Positions 1 to 9,628 of a stretch of 64,000 nt of DNA are shown piece by piece (the stretch's first letter is position 1; the number at the start of each line of letters is the position of its first letter). A program made the position numbers and the translations under genes. Location: assembly GCF_000382125.1 (NCBI RefSeq), contig NZ_KB907551.1, forward strand, positions 213,486-277,485. The letters are read 5' to 3'. The notes under the pieces were generated by a model. That model ran no database searches. It was not told where the DNA came from and saw only the letters and a program-made list of their open reading frames with translations. Source of the DNA: Eudoraea adriatica DSM 19308. GTDB lineage: Bacteria; Bacteroidota; Bacteroidia; Flavobacteriales; Flavobacteriaceae.

Positions 1-1
1 G

Positions 2-133
2 GGCGGTATTGGCTCTTCAGATACAAGTAAGACTACAGCAGCAAGTAGTTCTGGGAATAAGAGCTCAGAAATATATAAGTCTGGTGTTGCCAGCGAGTCG
101 GGTAGCAAAAATGAACCCGCCAAAGTTTCCTGA
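2..133 (+). CDS. C-terminal tail of an upstream protein (cut by window edge), possibly bactofilin
   Basis: An open frame enters from the left edge and stops at a TGA at 131-133. The 43 visible residues are a low-complexity tail rich in Ser, Gly, Thr and Lys, with no recognisable domain. In many Flavobacteriaceae the gene just before atpZ encodes a bactofilin (polymer-forming cytoskeletal protein), and such a flexible tail would fit one. That assignment rests on remembered gene order only. The reading frame is clear; the identity is not. Confidence 0.45.
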   Translation, partial: GGIGSSDTSKTTAASSSGNKSSEIYKSGVASESGSKNEPAKVS

Positions 134-300
134 TCATTTAATACCATTTTGTTTGAATTAAACCCGGGCTGACTGCATTGGGGTTTATCTGGCTTATTCG
201 ATACTTCTTTAGGTCAGTAGTTTCATATAAATACTTCAATCTTATAGTCAGGGCAATTACATTTTCGGTATTTTTATACTTTAAAAAATATCTCAATAAA

Positions 301-516
301 ATGGCTAAAGGGAAAAAGCAAGCCAAATACTGGCTAAGTCTTACAGGAATTGCCGTTCAAATGGGAGTTATTATATATCTGGGAGCCAGATTAGGTCAAT
401 GGCTGGATATGAAGTATCTGGACGAAAAAAACACCTACACCATAATTCTTACTTTATTTGCTGTGGCCATTTCAATGTATTTGGTGATACAGCAAACGAA
501 GAAATTAAATTCCTGA
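301..516 (+). CDS. atpZ: AtpZ/AtpI-family F-type ATP synthase assembly protein
   Basis: Small membrane protein of 71 residues that opens the ATP synthase cluster. Two hydrophobic segments (about residues 13-30 and 45-62) flank a short loop with LGxWLD, the usual look of AtpZ/AtpI-type proteins, which help assemble the c-ring or carry Mg2+ near F0. The frame is open further upstream to 178, but the ATG at 301 gives the normal family length and a Lys-rich N-terminus before the first membrane segment, so I chose it. The next gene follows after 1 nt, indicating co-transcription. Confidence 0.8.
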   Translation: MAKGKKQAKYWLSLTGIAVQMGVIIYLGARLGQWLDMKYLDEKNTYTIILTLFAVAISMYLVIQQTKKLNS

Positions 517-517
517 T

Positions 518-910
518 TTGAATAAACAAATAATCATTTTCACAAGCCAGTTGCTTGCTGCAATTTTATTTGCAGGAGTGCTTCACACATTATTTTTATT
601 GGTCCGTAACCTGGAATTCGATTTCACGCTGCTACTTCTCGGTTATCTAATAAATTTTGCAATGGCTTTGGGGATATATTCCACGCTGCTTTATTTTGCG
701 GAGAGGAAAAACAAGAATCTTGGTTTTTTATTTATGTTCGGGAGCACTTTAAAATTTGTTATCTACTTCCTGGTTTTTGATCCAATTTTTTTGTTGGACA
801 GTAAACTCACAAAACTCGAATTTTTTATTTTTTTTATACCCTATTTTACTTGTCTCATCGTAGAGACTTTTTCACTTATAAAACTCTTGCGGGAAATAGA
901 TCAGCTATAG
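518..910 (+). CDS. Small four-helix membrane protein of the atp cluster (DUF6168-like)
   Basis: Predicted protein of 130 residues with about four hydrophobic helices and short charged loops. It starts with TTG one base after the atpZ stop, so translation is probably coupled to atpZ. Uncharacterised membrane proteins of this size sit between atpZ and atpB in many flavobacteria. By position it could be the counterpart of AtpI-type accessory subunits, but no motif proves that. No signal peptide cleavage site is evident. The TTG start is inferred from the tight junction; there is no nearby in-frame ATG that keeps the first helix. Confidence 0.65.
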   Translation: MNKQIIIFTSQLLAAILFAGVLHTLFLLVRNLEFDFTLLLLGYLINFAMALGIYSTLLYFAERKNKNLGFLFMFGSTLKFVIYFLVFDPIFLLDSKLTKLEFFIFFIPYFTCLIVETFSLIKLLREIDQL

Positions 911-978
911 AATGGCTAACACTGATTTTCAGGGGAAAATAAAACTCTAAATGCTTTTTTCTTTTTAAGAGAATAGCT

Positions 979-986
979 TACATTTG
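979..986 (+). promoter_or_regulatory. Bacteroidota-type -7 element upstream of atpB
   Basis: TACATTTG matches the TAnnTTTG -7 consensus of Bacteroidota sigma-ABfr promoters and lies 35 nt before the atpB start. The -33 region is T-rich without a clean TTTG. This suggests the F0F1 genes have their own promoter in addition to read-through from atpZ. Confidence 0.5.
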
Positions 987-1020
987 CACGGATTTTTAGA
1001 GACCCATTTTTATAAGTGAT

Positions 1021-2133
1021 ATGCGAAATCCTCTTTTGGTAAACTTCATACTGGTTTGTACTTTATTCTTCAACGCAACCATTTTCGCTAAGGAGTCGGA
1101 GATGAGTAGTGATGAAACCAAAACCGACCTGAAAACAGAAATAGACGAATACATACAGCATCACCTTAAGGATTCTCATGATTTTTCCTTGTTTTCCTAT
1201 ACCGATAGCGATGGCATTCTGCATCACGTTGGTTTTCCATTGCCTGTTATTCTATGGGATGATGGTTTAGTGGTATTTTCATCTTCCAGATTTCATCATG
1301 GTGAAGAGGTAGCAAAAGCAGATGAAAATCATTATAAATTATACCACGGAAAAATTTATAAAACTGATGCGACCGGAACGATAACTTATGATTCTGAACA
1401 TCATGCGTCCAATATAAAGCCTTTAGATTTTTCGATTACTAAAAGCGTCATGATGATCCTGATCACTGGTCTTTTAATGTTCCTTTTATTCAGAGGCCTG
1501 GCAAAATCGTATTCCAAAAACAGAGGGATAGCAAAAGGGGTTGGACGATTCTTTGAACCAGTAATTATATACATAAGAGACGATATAGCCATAGCCACAA
1601 TAGGAGAAAAAAAGTATCAGAAATACATGCCTTTTCTGCTTACCATATTCTTCTTTATATGGTTTCTTAATATGTTTGGATTAACTCCACTAGGCGTTAA
1701 CGTAACCGGAAACATTGCCATTACAACGGCATTGGCAATTCTCACGTTTTTGATTACCAACTTTACCGGAACAAAAACCTATTGGAAGCATTTGTTTGAT
1801 CCGCTGGGGAACTCAATGCCATGGTATGCTAAAATTCCCCTTTATGTAATATTAATTCCTATTGAAGTTTTAGGAATATTTATCAAGCCATTTTCATTAT
1901 TGATTCGTTTGTATGCTAACATGCAGGCGGGACATATTGTTATTATGAGTTTAATTGGGCTTATGTTCCTGTTTAAAAACTGGATTGGAAGTTCGTTATC
2001 CTTTGGACTCGCGTTTGCTATTTCTTTAATAGAAATATTAGTGGCATTATTACAGGCTTATATTTTTACAATGTTGTCGGCCTTGTATTTTGGGTTTGCT
2101 TCTGAGGAGCATGAGCATGCAGAAGCACATTAA
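1021..2133 (+). CDS. atpB: F-type ATP synthase F0 subunit a
   Basis: Subunit a forms the proton half-channels beside the c-ring. The protein has 370 residues, longer than the roughly 270 of E. coli, because Bacteroidota versions carry a cleavable-looking N-terminus (residues 1-24) and a His-rich extension of about 110 residues before the first membrane helix. About six helices follow from residue 141. The essential arginine is visible at about residue 296 in SLLIRLYANMQAGH, and the C-terminus ends in a His/Glu-rich tail. It heads the atpBEFHAG run, with atpE 31 nt downstream. Confidence 0.96.
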   Translation: MRNPLLVNFILVCTLFFNATIFAKESEMSSDETKTDLKTEIDEYIQHHLKDSHDFSLFSYTDSDGILHHVGFPLPVILWDDGLVVFSSSRFHHGEEVAKADENHYKLYHGKIYKTDATGTITYDSEHHASNIKPLDFSITKSVMMILITGLLMFLLFRGLAKSYSKNRGIAKGVGRFFEPVIIYIRDDIAIATIGEKKYQKYMPFLLTIFFFIWFLNMFGLTPLGVNVTGNIAITTALAILTFLITNFTGTKTYWKHLFDPLGNSMPWYAKIPLYVILIPIEVLGIFIKPFSLLIRLYANMQAGHIVIMSLIGLMFLFKNWIGSSLSFGLAFAISLIEILVALLQAYIFTMLSALYFGFASEEHEHAEAH

Positions 2134-2164
2134 TTTGAATGTTTAATTTTTAATTATATATACT

Positions 2165-2365
2165 ATGACAATTCCAAGAATTGTAGGAGCAGGATTAATT
2201 GTAATCGGCGTAGGAGTGGGTATCGGCAGAATCGGTGGCCAGGCTATGGAAGCGATTGCACGTCAACCTGAAGCTTACGGAAAAATTCAAACGGCGATGC
2301 TTATTGTTGCGGCGCTTATTGAAGGTATTGGTTTTGCTGCATTGTTTGCAACTGCAGAAAACTAG
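2165..2365 (+). CDS. atpE: F-type ATP synthase F0 subunit c
   Basis: Proteolipid of 66 residues that builds the rotating c-ring. It is a helical hairpin with the polar loop ARQPE at residues 32-36 and the ion-carrying glutamate at residue 53 in ALIEGIG. The position occupied by glutamine in sodium-binding c subunits holds a hydrophobic residue here, so a proton-coupled ring is likely; that is an inference from alignment by eye. It lies between atpB and atpF, with an 82-nt gap to atpF. Confidence 0.95.
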   Translation: MTIPRIVGAGLIVIGVGVGIGRIGGQAMEAIARQPEAYGKIQTAMLIVAALIEGIGFAALFATAEN

Positions 2366-2447
2366 AAAAATAACCAATGGTAGTAACGGTTGGTTACTAC
2401 CATTGGTTTAATTCAAAAATTGAACAATTAAGATTTAATACTATAGT

Positions 2448-2948
2448 ATGGAGAAATTAATAGAAGATTTTTCGTTGGGCTTGTTCTTTTGGCAAACTTT
2501 GTTGTTTCTGGCATTGGTTTTTTTATTGTGGAAGTATGCATGGAAACCAATCCTGAATGCAATAAGTGATAGAGAAGAAGGAATTAGAAATGCATTGGAT
2601 GCAGCTGAAGAAGCCAAAAAAGAAATGCAGAATGTAACGGCAGATAACGAGAAATTATTAAAGGAAGCAAGGACAGAACGTGAAAACCTTTTAAAAGAAG
2701 CAAGAGAGATAAAGGAAAAAATTGTCACGGATGCAAAAGAATTGGCTCAGGCTGAAGGCGATAAATTAATTAAGCAGGCAAAAGCTACTATTGAAAGTGA
2801 GAAAAAAGCTGCTGTTGCAGATATTAAAAATCAGGTAGCTGAACTCTCTGTTGAAATTGCTGAGAAAGTAATCAAAGAACAACTGTCCAATAAAGAAAAA
2901 CAGTTGAAATTGGTTGATGACATGCTAGGGGATATTAAATTGAATTAA
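2448..2948 (+). CDS. atpF: F-type ATP synthase F0 subunit b
   Basis: Peripheral-stalk subunit of 166 residues. One membrane helix lies near residues 9-28 (LGLFFWQTLLFLALVFLLW), followed by a long, highly charged Ala/Glu/Lys-rich helix that dimerises as a coiled coil and reaches F1. The length is normal for the family. The gene ends 4 nt before atpH. Nothing unusual is seen. Confidence 0.95.
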   Translation: MEKLIEDFSLGLFFWQTLLFLALVFLLWKYAWKPILNAISDREEGIRNALDAAEEAKKEMQNVTADNEKLLKEARTERENLLKEAREIKEKIVTDAKELAQAEGDKLIKQAKATIESEKKAAVADIKNQVAELSVEIAEKVIKEQLSNKEKQLKLVDDMLGDIKLN

Positions 2949-2952
2949 TTAA

Positions 2953-3492
2953 ATGAACGAATCAAGAGCAGCCTTACGTTACGCAAAAGCAACATTAAAT
3001 CTTGCAGTAGAACAAAAAGCTACAGATGCAATTGATCGTGATATGCGGTCGATAGTTCAAACTATTTCTGATAGCAATGAATTAAAGGAAATGCTTGCAA
3101 GCCCTATTCTTGAAGGTTCGTCAAAGAAGGAAGTTCTGCTAACACTCTTTAAGAATTTCAATGAGATCACTAAAGAAGTTTTTTCTTTACTGGTTTCTAA
3201 AAAAAGAATCGACCTCTTATATGAGGTTGCTTCTAAATACATTGCGCTTAATGACGATTTAAAGGGAGAAAATGTTGCTCTGGTTACCACAGCAGTTCCA
3301 TTAACTCCATCTTTAGAAAAGAAGATTCTTTCTCAAATTGGAAAAATAACAAAGAATAAAATCACTTTGGAAAATCAAATTGATGAAAGCATAATAGGAG
3401 GCTTTATATTACGCATTGGGGATTTGCAATACAATGCAAGTATTTCCAATAAATTAAATAGTCTGAAAAGAGAATTTACAAATAGTATTTAA
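2953..3492 (+). CDS. atpH: F-type ATP synthase F1 subunit delta
   Basis: Delta subunit (179 residues) that connects the b stalk to the top of the alpha/beta hexamer. The N-terminal helical bundle begins with the typical [13 protein letters not shown], and the C-terminal part carries the conserved [11 protein letters not shown] segment near residues 147-157 and a basic end. It follows atpF after 4 nt and precedes atpA by 59 nt. Confidence 0.94.
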   Translation: MNESRAALRYAKATLNLAVEQKATDAIDRDMRSIVQTISDSNELKEMLASPILEGSSKKEVLLTLFKNFNEITKEVFSLLVSKKRIDLLYEVASKYIALNDDLKGENVALVTTAVPLTPSLEKKILSQIGKITKNKITLENQIDESIIGGFILRIGDLQYNASISNKLNSLKREFTNSI

Positions 3493-3551
3493 ATAGAAAT
3501 TACCAATATAAAAGGAGTGATTTCCTTTTAATCATCTTAGATCTGAAAAAA

Positions 3552-5132
3552 ATGGCAGGAGTAAAAGCCGCAGAAGTATCTGCAATCTTAAAAAAACAAT
3601 TATCTGGATTTGAAGCCAAAGCTTCATTAGATGAAATAGGAACTGTTTTACAAATTGGTGACGGAATTGCCAGAGTTTATGGCCTTTCCAATGCCGAATA
3701 TGGTGAATTAGTTGAATTTGAAGGCGGTTTGGAAGGAATTGTTCTGAATCTTGAAGAAGATAATGTTGGAGTTGTATTGCTGGCACCATCAAGAGAAATT
3801 AAAGAAGGTGCTACTGTAAAACGTACGCAGCGTATTGCCTCGATTAAAGTAGGAGAAGGTATTGTAGGGCGTGTGGTAAACACACTTGGCATTCCTATAG
3901 ATGGAAAAGGGGCCATTTCCGGAGACCTTTATGAAATGCCTTTAGAGCGCAAGGCACCAGGGGTAATATTCCGACAACCGGTATACGAACCATTGCAGAC
4001 TGGTGTTAAAGCTATAGACGCTATGATACCTGTAGGAAGAGGTCAGCGGGAATTGGTTATTGGTGACCGTCAGACTGGTAAGACAACAGTTTGTATAGAT
4101 ACAATCATAAATCAGAAAGAATTTTATGATGCAGGAGAACCTGTCTACTGCATATATGTAGCCATTGGGCAAAAGGCCTCAACTGTTGCTGCAATTGCAA
4201 AAACACTGGAAGATAGGGGCGCTTTAGCATATACAACAATTGTTGCAGCCAATGCTTCTGAACCTGCCCCAATGCAGGTTTATGCACCTTTTGCTGGTGC
4301 AGCTATCGGAGAATATTTTAGAGATACAGGTCGCCCGGCATTGATTATTTATGATGACCTTTCCAAACAGGCTGTGGCATATCGTGAAGTATCACTTTTA
4401 TTAAGAAGACCACCGGGACGTGAAGCTTACCCGGGGGATGTTTTCTATTTGCATTCAAGGTTATTGGAACGCGCAGCCAAAGTTATAGATGATGATTCCA
4501 TCGCAAAGAATATGAACGATTTACCAGAGGTTTTGAAACCTATGGTAAAAGGTGGGGGATCATTAACGGCCCTGCCAATTATTGAAACTCAGGCGGGAGA
4601 TGTATCCGCTTATATTCCTACCAACGTTATTTCGATTACAGATGGGCAAATATTTCTTGAACAGGATTTATTTAATCAAGGTGTGCGTCCGGCTATTAAT
4701 GTTGGGATATCCGTATCTCGAGTTGGAGGGAATGCACAGATTAAGTCAATGAAGAAAGTAGCGGGGACATTAAAACTGGACCAGGCACAATACAGGGAGT
4801 TAGAGGCATTTTCCAAATTTGGATCTGACCTGGATGCGGCTACTTTAAACGTAATTGAAAAGGGGAGACGCAATGTGGAAATTTTAAAGCAGGCGCAGGC
4901 AGACCCATTCACAGTTGAAGATCAGATAGCTATTATTTATGCAGGATCCAAAAATTTATTAAAAAATGTTCCTGTAGACAAGGTAAAGGAGTTTGAAAAG
5001 GACTTTTTAGAATTTTTAAATGCTAAGCACAGAGACGTGCTGGACACATTGAAAGCCGGGAAATTAACGGATGAGGTGATGGATACCTTAACCTCTGTAT
5101 GTCAAGATCTGGCTGGGAAATATCAAGGCTAA
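3552..5132 (+). CDS. atpA: F-type ATP synthase F1 subunit alpha
   Basis: Non-catalytic nucleotide-binding subunit of the F1 hexamer, 526 residues, normal length. Walker A is GDRQTGKT at residues 171-178, and the Walker B region LIIYDDLSK follows. The [12 protein letters not shown] segment holds the arginine that completes the catalytic site on beta. The beta and epsilon genes (atpD, atpC) are not adjacent; in Bacteroidota they usually form a separate unit elsewhere, so their absence here is expected and not a deletion. Confidence 0.97.
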   Translation: MAGVKAAEVSAILKKQLSGFEAKASLDEIGTVLQIGDGIARVYGLSNAEYGELVEFEGGLEGIVLNLEEDNVGVVLLAPSREIKEGATVKRTQRIASIKVGEGIVGRVVNTLGIPIDGKGAISGDLYEMPLERKAPGVIFRQPVYEPLQTGVKAIDAMIPVGRGQRELVIGDRQTGKTTVCIDTIINQKEFYDAGEPVYCIYVAIGQKASTVAAIAKTLEDRGALAYTTIVAANASEPAPMQVYAPFAGAAIGEYFRDTGRPALIIYDDLSKQAVAYREVSLLLRRPPGREAYPGDVFYLHSRLLERAAKVIDDDSIAKNMNDLPEVLKPMVKGGGSLTALPIIETQAGDVSAYIPTNVISITDGQIFLEQDLFNQGVRPAINVGISVSRVGGNAQIKSMKKVAGTLKLDQAQYRELEAFSKFGSDLDAATLNVIEKGRRNVEILKQAQADPFTVEDQIAIIYAGSKNLLKNVPVDKVKEFEKDFLEFLNAKHRDVLDTLKAGKLTDEVMDTLTSVCQDLAGKYQG

Positions 5133-5155
5133 TCTCTGAACTCACAATTTAAAAA

Positions 5156-6016
5156 ATGGCAAATTTAAAGGAAATACGAAATAGAATAGTATCGGTATCC
5201 TCCACCATGCAGATTACAAGTGCCATGAAGATGGTATCTGCTGCCAAGCTTAAAAAAGCTCAGGATGCCATTACTGCAATGCGTCCTTATGCCAATAAGC
5301 TTTCAGAATTGTTACAAAATTTCAGTGGAAGTATAGATGGTGAAACAGGGAGTAAATATACCGACAAACGAGATGTCAAAAACGTCCTGATCGTGGCTAT
5401 AACCTCTAACAGGGGACTATGTGGGGCATTTAACACCAATATAATTAAGCACTGCCTGTCAATGGAGAAAGATCATTATATGGGCCAGCAGGTAGATTTT
5501 ATATCAATAGGGAAGAAAGCGCATGACCTTATTGGGAAAAGACATAATGTTATTTCTGACCATAGCGAAATCTATGATGAACTGAATTTTAATAATGCAG
5601 CAGAAATAGCGGAAGAATTAATGCAATTATATACTAAAGGAACCTACGATAAAATTGAAATAGTATATAATAAATTCAAAAATGCCGCTACACAAATAGT
5701 CACTACAGAACAATTTCTGCCAATTGTGCCTATGGAGCAGGACTCAAGCACATCTGCAGATTATATATTTGAGCCGGCAAAGGCGGCCATTGTTGAACAA
5801 CTTATTCCTAAATCTCTGAAAACCCAGTTATTCAAGGCAATAAGAGACTCATTCGCCAGTGAACATGGCGCAAGAATGACTGCAATGCACAAGGCTACTG
5901 ATAATGCCACAGAATTAAGGGATCAGCTAAAACTAACATATAATCAGGCCCGCCAGGCAGCGATTACCAATGAAATCCTTGAAATAGTAGGCGGAGCTGA
6001 GGCATTAAATAATTAA
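5156..6016 (+). CDS. atpG: F-type ATP synthase F1 subunit gamma
   Basis: Central rotor shaft, 286 residues. The N-terminal helix has the hallmark ITSAMKMVSAAKLKKAQ (about residues 21-37), the middle has SNRGLCGAFN, and the C-terminal helix ends with QARQAAITNEILEIVGGAEAL, all typical of gamma. It is the last gene of the cluster; an intrinsic terminator lies 38 nt beyond the stop. Confidence 0.96.
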   Translation: MANLKEIRNRIVSVSSTMQITSAMKMVSAAKLKKAQDAITAMRPYANKLSELLQNFSGSIDGETGSKYTDKRDVKNVLIVAITSNRGLCGAFNTNIIKHCLSMEKDHYMGQQVDFISIGKKAHDLIGKRHNVISDHSEIYDELNFNNAAEIAEELMQLYTKGTYDKIEIVYNKFKNAATQIVTTEQFLPIVPMEQDSSTSADYIFEPAKAAIVEQLIPKSLKTQLFKAIRDSFASEHGARMTAMHKATDNATELRDQLKLTYNQARQAAITNEILEIVGGAEALNN

Positions 6017-6053
6017 TGATTTTCAAAAGAACTAATTGGAACTACAATACCGG

Positions 6054-6077
6054 TCCCGCTTCATGCGGGATTTTTTA
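6054..6077 (+). terminator. Intrinsic terminator of the atp operon
   Basis: TCCCGC and GCGGGA form a 6-bp GC-rich stem around a 5-nt loop, directly followed by six Ts. It lies just after atpG and marks the end of the operon. Confidence 0.85.
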
Positions 6078-6111
6078 TTGGTAATAACTTCATAATAGCT
6101 TACCTGACTTT

Positions 6112-6141
6112 TTTGGCACCAGATTTGGTTTCATATCTTTA
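6112..6141 (+). promoter_or_regulatory. Bacteroidota-type promoter upstream of the 6166 lipoprotein gene
   Basis: TTTG at 6112-6115, an 18-nt spacer, and TATCTTTA at 6134-6141 (one mismatch to TAnnTTTG), ending 24 nt before the start codon. Confidence 0.5.
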
Positions 6142-6165
6142 CTAATGCATAAATAAATAAGAATT

Positions 6166-6681
6166 ATGAAAATTGCATCAATATTAATAGTTACTATTTT
6201 CAGTCTTTATGGATGCTCTTCCCAGAAGAAATATACCATGGCACCTCCTTTCAGCATAAATAATCCATCATATCAGAAATATGTGGGAGGCAGGGAAGAA
6301 AGCGGAACAGGTTTTATTTTGCAATTCCCGGTTGATATAGAGGTGGGTAATGACATAGAATTTTTGGAAGTCTTTTTCAGGGGTCATGTATTGCCGGCAG
6401 CAATGGAAGAAGATGGGGAGAAACTATACATTATCTGCAATTACCAGGATATCCCCAAGGTTAAAAAACCGGATATTATAATGCATTCAGACCCTAAAAA
6501 AGAAGTGGGAAACCAACCGCCGGGATCTATAAGTAAAGAAAATCAGGATTTTCCATTTGAATTGAAAGAAGATGAAGCGGTTATCAGTTATAAAAATGCC
6601 GCTGCAGATCCTAAAAAAAGGAAAATTGTCTTTTTCAAAATTACAGGAATAAAGACGAAACCTTCTCTCATATACAAGTGA
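6166..6681 (+). CDS. Predicted lipoprotein of unknown function
   Basis: Protein of 171 residues with a lipoprotein signal peptide: hydrophobic stretch, then LYGC with the lipid-accepting Cys near residue 17. The mature part is hydrophilic and probably beta-rich, with no motif I recognise. It stands alone between the atp terminator and the flippase gene and has its own promoter-like sequence. Export to the cell envelope is well supported; function is unknown. Confidence 0.7.
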   Translation: MKIASILIVTIFSLYGCSSQKKYTMAPPFSINNPSYQKYVGGREESGTGFILQFPVDIEVGNDIEFLEVFFRGHVLPAAMEEDGEKLYIICNYQDIPKVKKPDIIMHSDPKKEVGNQPPGSISKENQDFPFELKEDEAVISYKNAAADPKKRKIVFFKITGIKTKPSLIYK

Positions 6682-6747
6682 ACATAAAATAACAGACTTT
6701 GTTCCATGGGTTTAAATACCTAAATTTAAGCGCAAATCTATAAGCCA

Positions 6748-8232
6748 TTGAGTTTATTTAAAAAACTTTTTAAGCAAACATTCATTTATGGTTTGGCTAC
6801 AGTATTACCTCGTATGCTGTCCTTTATTTTGGTTCCAATTTATACCAAGGTTATGCCACCGGGATCCTATGGAGAGGTGACTTTAATTTTTTCCTGGTTT
6901 GCAATTTTCAATGTGTTCCTCGCTTACGGCATGGAAACTGGTTTTTTTAGATTTTTCAACGGAGAAGATGACAAGAATAAAGTAGTTACCACCTCATTGG
7001 TTTCTTTATTAGTTAGTACAGTCTTATTTACACTCTTCGCATTACTGTTTCAATATCAACTGACAGAATTGTTGAATATTGAACAGCGCTATATTAAGTA
7101 TGTAATTTTTATCCTTGCATTAGATGCTCTGGCAATCATTCCATTCGCCTGGTTGCGCGCAAATGAAAGACCCATGCGCTACGCTATGGTTAAAACCGTA
7201 AATGTAGCTGTAAATTTAGGGTTGAATATATTTTTCCTGCTTTTATTGCCCGGCCTTTCAGATGCGAATCCTGAAAGCTTGTTAAACGCCATATATATTC
7301 CCGATTTTGAAATATCATACATTTTTATTTCAAATTTGATCGCCAGCGGCCTTACACTTTTAATGATGGGTAGTCTATACCTTAACAGAACCTATTCTTT
7401 TGACAAGGCTTTATGGCTTAAGATGATAAAATATGGTATACCGGTCATGATTGCAGGAATAGCCTTTACAATAAATGAAGTTTTTGATAGAATATTACTT
7501 GCTGAATTATTACCTCAGGATATAGCCAAAAGTGAAATGGGTAAATATTCTGCATGCTACAAACTGGCACTTTTCATGACACTTTTTGCTACTGCCTTTC
7601 GCCTTGGGATAGAACCCTTTTTCTTTAGCCACTCCTCCTCAGAAAACCCCCAACGTGCCTATGCCCAGATTACCAACTATTTTGTTGTTTTGGGCAGCGT
7701 AATATTATTAGCCGTTGTAGTATTTGCAGATGTCTTAAAAGTCATTTTTATCAGAGACCAGGCATATTGGGAGGCAATGCCAATAGTGCCCGTAATAGTT
7801 TTAGCGAGTTTTTGTCTCGGAATCTACCACAATCTTTCAGTTTGGTATAAAGTTACGGACAGGACCAGATTTGGAGCTTATATTTCTATTGTAGGAGCAT
7901 TAATTACAATCGGCATAAACTATTTCTTTATTCCTGAATGGGGATACTATGCTTCCGCCTATGCCACACTTGCAGCCTATGGAAGCATGATGATCATCTC
8001 TTATATGTTTGGCAGGAAATACTACCCTATACCCTATAACTTTAGAAAAATAATTTTTTATCTGGGATTATCAATCCTTTTGGCAATAGTTTCTTTTTAC
8101 GTATTTAACAGAAATTTGATAATTGGCAGTGCTTTGCTTTTAGTATTTTTAATCATTCTTTATAAAATGGAAAGTGAAGTGCTTAAAAGAATATTTTTAG
8201 GTGGAATAAAAGGAAAAGATAAGAGTGTTTAA
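6748..8232 (+). CDS. Polysaccharide flippase of the MOP superfamily (Wzx/RfbX-like)
   Basis: Integral membrane protein of 494 residues with about 14 hydrophobic helices, opening with [27 protein letters not shown], where the helix-turn-P-IYTK pattern is typical of Wzx-type flippases. Such proteins move lipid-linked oligosaccharides across the inner membrane. Translation appears to start at TTG 6748. The stop is one base before the dut ATG, so the two are co-transcribed. No glycosyltransferases are nearby, so the substrate cannot be named. Confidence 0.85.
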   Translation: MSLFKKLFKQTFIYGLATVLPRMLSFILVPIYTKVMPPGSYGEVTLIFSWFAIFNVFLAYGMETGFFRFFNGEDDKNKVVTTSLVSLLVSTVLFTLFALLFQYQLTELLNIEQRYIKYVIFILALDALAIIPFAWLRANERPMRYAMVKTVNVAVNLGLNIFFLLLLPGLSDANPESLLNAIYIPDFEISYIFISNLIASGLTLLMMGSLYLNRTYSFDKALWLKMIKYGIPVMIAGIAFTINEVFDRILLAELLPQDIAKSEMGKYSACYKLALFMTLFATAFRLGIEPFFFSHSSSENPQRAYAQITNYFVVLGSVILLAVVVFADVLKVIFIRDQAYWEAMPIVPVIVLASFCLGIYHNLSVWYKVTDRTRFGAYISIVGALITIGINYFFIPEWGYYASAYATLAAYGSMMIISYMFGRKYYPIPYNFRKIIFYLGLSILLAIVSFYVFNRNLIIGSALLLVFLIILYKMESEVLKRIFLGGIKGKDKSV

Positions 8233-8233
8233 A

Positions 8234-8668
8234 ATGAAAATAAAAATTATCAATAAATCAGATCATGCAATACCGGGATATGAAACTCCAGCTTCTGCCG
8301 GGATGGATCTTAGGGCTAATATATCAGAATCAATTACCTTACAACCATTAGAAAGAGCTGTGGTTAAAACAGGGCTATTTGTGGAAATTCCTGTTGGGTA
8401 TGAAGCACAGGTTCGTCCGCGAAGCGGTTTGGCCGCTAAGAAAGGAATTACAGTGCTCAATGCCCCTGGAACAGTTGATGCGGATTACAGAGGAGAAATT
8501 GGCGTGATTCTTGTTAATTTATCCAATGAAGAATTTACCGTTGTCAATGGGGAGCGCATTGCTCAGTTAGTGATCTGTGCTCATGAACGAGCCGAATGGA
8601 TTGAAACGGAAAGTTTAACTGAAACCACAAGGGGAGCAGGTGGTTTTGGAAGTACGGGAACAAAATAA
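8234..8668 (+). CDS. dut: dUTP diphosphatase (dUTPase)
   Basis: Hydrolyses dUTP to dUMP and pyrophosphate, keeping uracil out of DNA and supplying dUMP for thymidylate synthesis. The 144 residues carry all five trimeric dUTPase motifs in order: [38 protein letters not shown] and the C-terminal [11 protein letters not shown] chose ATG 8234 rather than the GTG at 8225 because it gives the usual N-terminus and sits right after the flippase stop. Confidence 0.95.
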   Translation: MKIKIINKSDHAIPGYETPASAGMDLRANISESITLQPLERAVVKTGLFVEIPVGYEAQVRPRSGLAAKKGITVLNAPGTVDADYRGEIGVILVNLSNEEFTVVNGERIAQLVICAHERAEWIETESLTETTRGAGGFGSTGTK

Positions 8669-8706
8669 GAATAATCTTCTTTTTGGGATTTATGTAGTCT
8701 GATCAT

Positions 8707-9624
8707 ATGAACATTAGGGTTAAATATATAATTTATATTTTGGGGATATTTATTTTCTCTCAGTTAAACTATGCCCAGGAGGAAGAGAGCGCGGAAGTTT
8801 TTTTGGAAGATTATACCGATGAATTTCAGGAAGCATTTTTTGAGGCTTTAAAGCAGAAGGGAATAGAAAACTATGATAGGGCTATTAACCTTTTTCTTGA
8901 ATGTAAAAGGCTGGATAGTACAAGCAATGTAGTTGATTTTGAACTGGCTAATGCTTATTTAGCGAATAAACAACCCATAATTGCTCTGCAATATGGCATT
9001 GATGCATTAAATTCCATGCCCGAGAACTATTGGTATTTAAATGTTGTTGTGGAGATAATGGAGAAGCAGGGGAATTCAATTGAGTCAATCAAAGATCAAA
9101 TTGCTTTTGATAATGAGAAATTGAGAGAAAACCTGGCTGTAATTTACTTTCAAAAAAGGAAATTTCAGGAGTCTTTACATATTCTAAACGAAATGAAAGA
9201 CTCTTCCTTCAAAAATTCACTTTCACTTAAGATCGAAGATTCTTTAAATCGGATTAAAAATGTTGATGAAATAAAGCAACCGACTTTGGTTGAAACAACG
9301 GATCTTAGTCCCCTTTTACAGTATAAAAAGGAAATTGGCGAATTAATACGAAATAAGAATTATTCTTCGCTGGTTAGTAAAGCAGAAGAAGCTCTGGAAG
9401 AATTTCCTTCTCAGCCCTATTTTTATTTCGCAAAGGGAATGGGTCTGAATAGAAGTGGAAAGCAGAAAGAGGCAACAGGTGAATTGGAAACTGCGCTTGA
9501 TTTTCTTATAGATGATAACGAATTGGGCAATGACATATACAAAGAGTTAGCCAATGCTTATACAACTTTGGGGAATTCATCAAAGGCAAATATGTATCTT
9601 AGTAAAATCAAATCCGGCTCCTGA
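8707..9624 (+). CDS. Exported tetratricopeptide-repeat protein
   Basis: Protein of 305 residues with an N-terminal signal peptide (cleavage probably after LNYAQ, about residue 23). The mature part consists of helical pairs with TPR character, for example around residues 48-85 and 215-275, with small residues at repeat turns. It lies in a run of envelope genes (flippase, dut, this gene, DUF4292, EnvC-like), with the DUF4292 gene 4 nt downstream, so a periplasmic scaffold role is plausible. The partner is unknown. Confidence 0.75.
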   Translation: MNIRVKYIIYILGIFIFSQLNYAQEEESAEVFLEDYTDEFQEAFFEALKQKGIENYDRAINLFLECKRLDSTSNVVDFELANAYLANKQPIIALQYGIDALNSMPENYWYLNVVVEIMEKQGNSIESIKDQIAFDNEKLRENLAVIYFQKRKFQESLHILNEMKDSSFKNSLSLKIEDSLNRIKNVDEIKQPTLVETTDLSPLLQYKKEIGELIRNKNYSSLVSKAEEALEEFPSQPYFYFAKGMGLNRSGKQKEATGELETALDFLIDDNELGNDIYKELANAYTTLGNSSKANMYLSKIKSGS

Positions 9625-9628
9625 CTTA

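Noticed and set aside
3552..6016. Missing atpD and atpC as evidence of a deletion
   Set aside because: In Bacteroidota these two genes normally form a separate operon, so their absence here is expected.
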